From Francisellaceae bacterium (GTDB taxonomy: Bacteria; Pseudomonadota; Gammaproteobacteria; Berkiellales; Berkiellaceae), in assembly GCA_023266415.1 (NCBI GenBank), contig JAHFQG010000066.1, positions 1 through 6,540 of the forward strand: 6,540 nt of DNA, given 5' to 3'. Each line of letters opens with the position of its first letter. Positions within the stretch are counted from its first letter, which is position 1. Below, piece after piece: positions 1-6,540 of the stretch. Both the position numbers and the translations under genes were made by a program. The notes beneath the pieces are model-generated. The model made no database searches and was not told where the DNA came from. It saw nothing but the letters and a program-made list of their open reading frames with translations.

Positions 1-226
1 GTTGTTGGATGAGAGTCAGAATAGTTTGACGCTCTTCCATAGTTAGTTTTGCGTCCAACAAATTGTGGATAGGTGCATCGGGGGGTAAATGGAGGGCAAA
101 GAGCACCAAACGGATGGCTTCATCCCAACTGTTGTCGGTGCCATGACCAAACGAGAGTTTGGCTTTATTAAACGCGGATGCTGCAAAGCGCGCATAATCG
201 CGCAGGGTAATGAGGGTATGTTCCAA
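1..226 (-). CDS. prmB: PrmB, ribosomal protein L3 N5-glutamine methyltransferase (N-terminal part; cut by window edge)
   Basis: Seen: a minus-strand reading frame of 75 codons stays open to the left edge. Residues 26-37 read FGHGTDNSWDEA, followed by a leucine-rich stretch ending in LPPD. This closely matches my recollection of the PrmB N-terminal region (YGHGTDNPWDEA in E. coli). Known of the family: PrmB is a HemK-like, SAM-dependent enzyme that methylates a glutamine of ribosomal protein L3 in the cytoplasm. The SAM-binding domain and the catalytic NPPY motif would lie outside the window. Start choice: the frame has an in-frame TAA at 251-253 and no ATG or GTG between it and the conserved region. 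The first usable codon is TTG at 224-226, preceded by a strong AGGAG at 6 bases spacing. The protein therefore begins about ten residues later than E. coli PrmB. It lies 78 bases downstream of ligA on the same strand, so readthrough from the smc-zipA-ligA transcript is possible. Confidence 0.88.
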   Translation of the reverse strand, partial: MEHTLITLRDYARFAASAFNKAKLSFGHGTDNSWDEAIRLVLFALHLPPDAPIHNLLDAKLTMEERQTILTLIQQ

Positions 227-232
227 AAGTTG

Positions 233-237
233 CTCCT
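233..237 (-). promoter_or_regulatory. Ribosome binding site deciding the TTG start of prmB
   Basis: AGGAG on the minus strand lies 6 bases before the TTG at 226-224. No ATG or GTG is available between the upstream in-frame stop (251-253) and the conserved PrmB sequence, so this site fixes the start. Confidence 0.75.
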
Positions 238-252
238 GAGATAATATGGCTT

Positions 253-280
253 ATGATACCTGATAGTATGGTATTTTGGC

Positions 281-282
<2 letters not shown>
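253..282 (-). promoter_or_regulatory. Weak candidate sigma70 promoter for prmB
   Basis: On the minus strand, CTGCCA (277-282, 4 of 6 to TTGACA) and TATCAT (253-258, 5 of 6 to TATAAT) are separated by 18 bases. The site lies between ligA and prmB, in the A/T-richer part of the gap. The match is modest and could be chance; prmB may instead depend on readthrough from ligA. Confidence 0.25.
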
Positions 283-2880
<2,598 letters not shown>

Positions 2881-2885
2881 ATGTT

Positions 2886-2893
2886 TCTCCTTA
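2886..2893 (-). promoter_or_regulatory. zipA ribosome binding site overlapping the smc stop codon
   Basis: TAAGGAGA on the minus strand combines the smc TAA stop (2891-2893) with the zipA Shine-Dalgarno. GGAG (2887-2890) lies 6 bases before the zipA ATG (2880-2878). A ribosome terminating on smc would sit on the zipA initiation region, consistent with coupled translation. Confidence 0.75.
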
Positions 2894-5800
2894 CGTCACC
2901 GTCATTTCCACGGCTTCTGCGATATTGACACTCACCAGGCGTGACACGCCGGGTTCTTTCATGGTAACGCCCATGAGGTAATCGGCCATTTCCATGGACA
3001 ATTTGTTATGTGTAATGTAAATAAACTGTACTGTTTCCGACATTTCTTTGACCAATTGACAAAAGCGCCCAACATTCGCATCATCCAGGGGGGCATCTAC
3101 TTCATCCAGCATACAGAATGGGGCTGGATTGAGTTGAAAAATAGCAAAGACCAAAGCGACGGCGGTGAGAGCTTTTTCGCCTCCGGATAATTGGGACAAC
3201 AGGCTGTTCTTTTTACCTGGCGGACGAGCGATGATAGAGACGCCTGTGTCTAATAAATCTTCTCCGGTGAGTTCAAGCACGGCTTGTCCTCCTCCAAACA
3301 AACGAGGGAACAGATTTTGGAAAGCCTCGCTCACTTTTTGGTAAGTTTCTTGGAAACGTGCGCGGGTTTCTTTGTCGATTTTTCGGATAGCGTCTTCTAA
3401 TACTTGGAGCGCTTCGGTTAAATCCGTGTTTTGGGCATCCAAATATTCTTTTCGTTCTTTTTCAGCGGTAAATTCTTCGATGGCGGCTAGGTTGATGGGG
3501 CCCAAGCGTTCTATTTTACGTTCGAGGGTTTCTATTTCAGTGGTGAGGGTTTCTTCGGTGATAGCCTCTGGTAGACTCAGTTCTTCTTCGGTGTAAGCCA
3601 ATTTAACGAGTTGTTCTTCGATGGCTTGACGTTTGACTGAGAGGGTTTGCCAGCTTAAACGCGCTTGTTCCAATTGATTTCGGAACTGTTCTTGTTCTAG
3701 GGCGGCTTTCATTTTTTCTTGTTCGAGATCACGCAAGGTGGCTTCGACGTGTCCCACAGCGGCGCGCGCTTGGTTTAATTGCTGTTCTGATTTTAGTCTG
3801 TTGTCTAACAAATATTCCAAATGATGTTGTAATTCAGGGAGGGGGTTGTCATGTTCGGTCCATTGTTCGGTTAAATCGGTTTCACGCTGGATGAGGGTAG
3901 CCACTTGTTCTTCGATGCGTATCATGCTTTGGTGGGTAGCCTCTATTTGGGCGGTAAGGCGTTCTTTTTGCAGGGCCAAGGCTTGATAGGACGCATTCGT
4001 ATCTTTATATTTTTTATTTTCTTCAAACAAATGTGCTTCACACTGTTGTTTAATTTGGCTTAGGCTTTGACGTTGAGTTTCATCTTGTGCCATAGCTTGA
4101 ATGGCCTCATCCAACAATTTTCTAGCTTCTTGCAAGGCTTGTTCGGTACGAGTGACTTCAGTGCGATTATCAGCTGCATCGTGTTCTAGGCGGTTAATCC
4201 GATGCATCGTTTGTTCTAAGCGGGTTTGTTCTCGGCTAATCAGCGCCTTGAGGGAGCCCATTTCCTGCACCAGTAGGTTACGTTGCTGACCTAATTCGGT
4301 TTGCGTTTGTTCGGCGTCTCGCAGGGCGACTCTGGCGGTTTCCAACGTTGTACGCAGAGTTAAAAATTGGCTGGTTTTTTCGGTTAACACCGTTTCTAAC
4401 GTTTGCAGGGCTTTTTCACGTTTTAAGATACCCGCTTTGGGATCGGCCATTTCAAAAGTTTTAATCCAATTTTTACCTATCCATACGCCCTCTTGGGTCA
4501 TAAAACTTTCATAGATTTGGAGGGTAGATTGCTGTGCCAAGGCAGCTTCCACGCTGTGGGCATAATACACAGAAGATAACCAACTGTTCACGTATGAAAG
4601 ACCAGTGGTAACATAGCTTGCGAGGGAGGTAAATCCTGCTTTTTGCGACAAGCCAATATCTGACAGGGGTGTAATAAAGGTAAAGGGCCCTGCTTCTTTT
4701 TCAGAGAGTGCATCCACGCAAAATCCTTCCAGGAAAGGGGTGAGGGCTGCTTCGACTGCGGTTTCAAAACCCGCCGCCACACCCAACATTTCGGCCAACC
4801 GAACATGGCTGTCAAACCCTTCCGGAGAACGCTGGGTGGTAAGGGCGGCTTCTTGCAAAGCGTTCAGGGAAGCTTGTTGTCCTTTGGCTATTTGAATGGC
4901 TTGTTGGGTTTCTTGTAGCTGTTGTTCAGTTTGCTGCAACATTTCTCGGTTACTTTGGATGATGTCTTCCCCGGCTATCCATTGTGCATGGAAAGTACTG
5001 AGGGTATTTTCATGGTGCGTTTGTTGGGTTTGATGGAGGGTGAGCACGTCTTGAATGGTTTGTGGATTGAGGGTGCTGAGTTCATCCAATAATTTTTGGT
5101 GTCGAGTTTCCAAATCTCGGATGGTGGTATCTAGGTGCGCTACGGTCACTTTTTGGATATCGGCTTGTTGTTTGGATTTTTGGGATGTTTCCAAAAAGGT
5201 TTCCCAGTGAGAACGCGCTTTTTCCATAGAGTCCAAGGCTTGTTTGGCGATGCTTTCAGCTTGTTCGCGGGCTTGTTGCTCTGCCTGGTAATGGGGTTGT
5301 AAGGTAATCAGCTCTGTTTTGAGGGTGCTGAGGGTGGTGGTATCCATGCCCAATTGCCCTTCTGCTTTAATGAGGGCGGCGCTGACTTGTTGGCGTTCTT
5401 CTTGCAGTTGGGTTCTGCGCTCTTCATGATGAGTGAGCGCCAACTCTTGTTTGGCGATGTCAGATCCTAGCGTATAGTATTCTTTTTGCACTGTTTGGAG
5501 GGCATCGGAGAGCTCCGTGTATTGCACTCGGGCGTGTTCGATGCGAGTTTGGGCATTGTGCTGCAAAGACACCACAGCTTCGACTTGGGTATTGAGGGTA
5601 CGAATGTGGTGTTCAAATTCTGCCATTTCGGTTTCTTGTTTTTTCTTTTGTAAAACAAAGTGTTGGGCTTTACGGTGTGATATCGTATTGGAATATGCTT
5701 GATACTTTTGGGCGGCTTCAGATTGACGTTCCAAGCGGGCAAGTTGTTTTTCAATTTCCTGACGTAAGTCGGCAAGTCTGTCTAGGTTATCCCGGGTATG

Positions 5801-6355
5801 CTGAATGCGGTTTTCGGTTTCACGGCGTCGTTCTTTGTATTTAGAAATGCCAGCGGCTTCTTCTAGGTAGATGCGTAAATCTTCGGGTTTGGCGTCGATG
5901 ATGCGGGACACCATACCTTGTTCTATAATGGCATAGCTGCGGGGGCCTAAGCCAGTGCCTAGAAAAATATCGGTGATATCTCGACGGCGGCATTTGGTTT
6001 GGTTGATAAAATAGTTGGATTGGCCATCTCGGGTTACTTGACGTTTGAGAGAAATTTCGGCATAGGCGGCGTATTCGCCCCCAATGACACCATCTGAGTT
6101 ATCAAATACCAGTTCAACGGTGGCTTGGCCGATGGGTTTACGGGAAGAAGAACCGCTGAAAATTACGTCGGTAAGTTGGGTACCTCTCAAATTTTTGGCT
6201 GACAGCTCTCCCATGACCCATCGAACAGCATCAATGACATTGGATTTTCCACAGCCGTTAGGGCCTAGTATGGCAACTAGATTAGTTTGAAAATCGATGG
6301 TTGTTGGATCTACAAAGGATTTGAATCCCGCCAATCTAATTTTGCTCAAACGCAT
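2891..6355 (-). CDS. smc: Chromosome partition/condensin ATPase SMC
   Basis: SMC dimerises and, with ScpA and ScpB, forms the bacterial condensin that extrudes and organises DNA loops so that sister chromosomes separate. The 1154-residue length is normal for the family. The N-terminal head carries Walker A GPNGCGKSN (31-39) and the Q-loop region IIEQGMVSRI (about 143-152), then EEAAGISKYKERR. A long Gln/Glu-rich coiled coil runs from about 175 to 505. The hinge occupies about 510-640, including GFETAVEAALTPFLEG. The return coiled coil extends to about 945, then comes the conserved LGPINLAAIEEF (951-962). The C-terminal head has the ABC signature LSGGEK (1056-1061), Walker B CMLDEVDAPLD (catalytic Glu1085, D-loop Asp1091) and the H-loop THN (His1116). 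All ATPase motifs are intact. The start follows GGGGGA at 6 bases spacing and gives the standard MRLSKIRLAGFKSF opening. It is the first gene of the smc-zipA-ligA cluster. ScpA and ScpB are not in this window. Confidence 0.98.
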   Translation of the reverse strand: MRLSKIRLAGFKSFVDPTTIDFQTNLVAILGPNGCGKSNVIDAVRWVMGELSAKNLRGTQLTDVIFSGSSSRKPIGQATVELVFDNSDGVIGGEYAAYAEISLKRQVTRDGQSNYFINQTKCRRRDITDIFLGTGLGPRSYAIIEQGMVSRIIDAKPEDLRIYLEEAAGISKYKERRRETENRIQHTRDNLDRLADLRQEIEKQLARLERQSEAAQKYQAYSNTISHRKAQHFVLQKKKQETEMAEFEHHIRTLNTQVEAVVSLQHNAQTRIEHARVQYTELSDALQTVQKEYYTLGSDIAKQELALTHHEERRTQLQEERQQVSAALIKAEGQLGMDTTTLSTLKTELITLQPHYQAEQQAREQAESIAKQALDSMEKARSHWETFLETSQKSKQQADIQKVTVAHLDTTIRDLETRHQKLLDELSTLNPQTIQDVLTLHQTQQTHHENTLSTFHAQWIAGEDIIQSNREMLQQTEQQLQETQQAIQIAKGQQASLNALQEAALTTQRSPEGFDSHVRLAEMLGVAAGFETAVEAALTPFLEGFCVDALSEKEAGPFTFITPLSDIGLSQKAGFTSLASYVTTGLSYVNSWLSSVYYAHSVEAALAQQSTLQIYESFMTQEGVWIGKNWIKTFEMADPKAGILKREKALQTLETVLTEKTSQFLTLRTTLETARVALRDAEQTQTELGQQRNLLVQEMGSLKALISREQTRLEQTMHRINRLEHDAADNRTEVTRTEQALQEARKLLDEAIQAMAQDETQRQSLSQIKQQCEAHLFEENKKYKDTNASYQALALQKERLTAQIEATHQSMIRIEEQVATLIQRETDLTEQWTEHDNPLPELQHHLEYLLDNRLKSEQQLNQARAAVGHVEATLRDLEQEKMKAALEQEQFRNQLEQARLSWQTLSVKRQAIEEQLVKLAYTEEELSLPEAITEETLTTEIETLERKIERLGPINLAAIEEFTAEKERKEYLDAQNTDLTEALQVLEDAIRKIDKETRARFQETYQKVSEAFQNLFPRLFGGGQAVLELTGEDLLDTGVSIIARPPGKKNSLLSQLSGGEKALTAVALVFAIFQLNPAPFCMLDEVDAPLDDANVGRFCQLVKEMSETVQFIYITHNKLSMEMADYLMGVTMKEPGVSRLVSVNIAEAVEMTVT

Positions 6356-6361
6356 ACCCTA

Positions 6362-6367
6362 TCCCCC
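6362..6367 (-). promoter_or_regulatory. Likely smc ribosome binding site
   Basis: GGGGGA on the minus strand lies 6 bases before the smc ATG (6355-6353). It is G-rich rather than a clean AGGAGG, so initiation may be only moderate. A second GGGGAT (6374-6379) lies further upstream, probably too far away to act. Confidence 0.5.
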
Positions 6368-6385
6368 ACCAGATCCCCTCATTTC

Positions 6386-6414
6386 ATTGTAACACATACC
6401 GACTGTCATGCCAG
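6386..6414 (-). promoter_or_regulatory. Candidate extended -10 sigma70 promoter for smc-zipA-ligA
   Basis: On the minus strand, CTGGCA (6409-6414, 4 of 6 to TTGACA) and TACAAT (6386-6391, 5 of 6 to TATAAT) are separated by exactly 17 bases. The -10 box is preceded by TGT, fitting an extended -10 (TGn). Transcription would start near 6379, leaving a leader of about 24 bases before the smc ATG. It is the best promoter-like sequence seen upstream of the cluster. Confidence 0.55.
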
Positions 6415-6436
6415 ATGAGCTTGAGGAAGCTATACT
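6408..6436 (+). promoter_or_regulatory. Candidate sigma70 promoter for the receiver-domain gene
   Basis: On the plus strand, ATGCCA (6408-6413, 4 of 6 to TTGACA) and TATACT (6431-6436, 5 of 6 to TATAAT) are separated by 17 bases. Transcription would start near 6443, just before the Shine-Dalgarno, so the leader would be only about 12 bases. Its -35 box shares five bases with that of the opposing smc promoter. Confidence 0.5.
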
Positions 6437-6443
6437 GCAATAT

Positions 6444-6449
6444 AAGGAG
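6444..6449 (+). promoter_or_regulatory. Ribosome binding site of the receiver-domain gene
   Basis: AAGGAG lies 5 bases before the ATG at 6455. It is a strong match to the Shine-Dalgarno consensus and supports this start. Confidence 0.7.
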
Positions 6450-6454
6450 CCTTT

Positions 6455-6540
6455 ATGTCTGATTCAAAACGCCTTCTTTTGGTTGAAAACAGCCGTACTG
6501 CCTTAGCCGCTTTAACGCAGCAGTTGACGGATGCAGGGTA
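6455..6540 (+). CDS. Response regulator receiver-domain protein (N-terminus only; cut by window edge)
   Basis: Twenty-eight codons are visible, opening MSDSKRLLLVENSRTALAA and ending in QQLTDAGY-like sequence. This fits the first beta strand (RLLLV), the acidic pocket and helix alpha-1 of a CheY-like receiver domain, a phospho-acceptor module in two-component signalling. The VENSRT wording recalls receiver proteins such as those joined to GGDEF output domains, but the output domain, the phospho-acceptor Asp and the rest of the fold lie outside the window, so the function is open. The acidic pair is Glu11-Asn12: the second position, usually Asp and a direct Mg2+ ligand, is Asn. The gene is divergent from smc and has its own candidate promoter and Shine-Dalgarno. 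The call rests on a short stretch and is moderate. Confidence 0.65.
   Translation, partial: MSDSKRLLLVENSRTALAALTQQLTDAG

Noticed and set aside
1..10. GTTGTTGGAT at the left edge recurs near 6300, suggesting a repeat
   Set aside because: The match is about ten bases, lies inside two unrelated coding regions (prmB and smc), and does not extend; it is expected by chance.
254..275. Hairpin ATACC...GGTAT in the ligA-prmB gap as a terminator or regulatory RNA
   Set aside because: The stem is only 5 bp, A/T-rich, with a 9-base loop. It would be unstable, and the four T's that follow are on the plus strand, where no gene ends.
4588..4815. Out-of-frame minus-strand open frame within the SMC hinge, considered as a sign of a frameshift
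   Set aside because: The SMC frame is continuous with normal hinge sequence on both sides and normal total length.
5467..5775. Minus-strand open frame of about 100 codons rich in Lys, Asn and Pro inside smc
   Set aside because: It is an alternative frame of the SMC coiled-coil region; SMC is intact in the main frame, and the composition follows from the frame shift.

Overview
This window is a compact piece of a gammaproteobacterial chromosome, dominated by the conserved cluster smc-zipA-ligA, all read on the minus strand. Three points support the assignment. ZipA is a division protein largely confined to Gammaproteobacteria. The smc-zipA-ligA order is a known arrangement in that class. PrmB (the L3 glutamine methyltransferase), which begins at the far left, is also mainly proteobacterial. 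A canonical SMC, rather than MukB, argues against Enterobacterales, Vibrionales and Pasteurellales. Base composition looks intermediate by eye, and I cannot name a genus.

Layout from right to left, in the direction of the main transcript: a truncated plus-strand gene at 6455-6540 starts like a CheY-type receiver protein. A 99-base divergent intergenic region (6356-6454) carries two plausible back-to-back sigma70 promoters whose -35 boxes overlap. smc (2891-6355) is full length with all ATPase motifs. It is followed after 10 bases by zipA (2299-2880), a short ZipA with one N-terminal membrane segment, almost no linker and a complete FtsZ-binding domain. zipA overlaps ligA (305-2302) by 4 bases; ligA is a complete NAD-dependent DNA ligase. 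A 78-base gap (227-304) starts with a palindromic element that seems to include the ligA stop codon. Beyond it prmB begins on the same strand with a TTG start and runs off the left edge.

The three complete genes serve chromosome maintenance and division. SMC compacts and segregates the nucleoid, ZipA tethers the FtsZ ring to the inner membrane, and LigA seals nicks in replication and repair. Tight spacing and overlap suggest one transcript from the promoter upstream of smc; prmB may be read through or have its own weak promoter.

I see no IS element, CRISPR array, tRNA or rRNA, toxin-antitoxin pair or defence system. This is essentially ordinary housekeeping sequence. The points worth a second look are the repeat at the end of ligA, the overlapping divergent promoters, the near-linkerless ZipA, and the altered acidic pair in the partial receiver protein.
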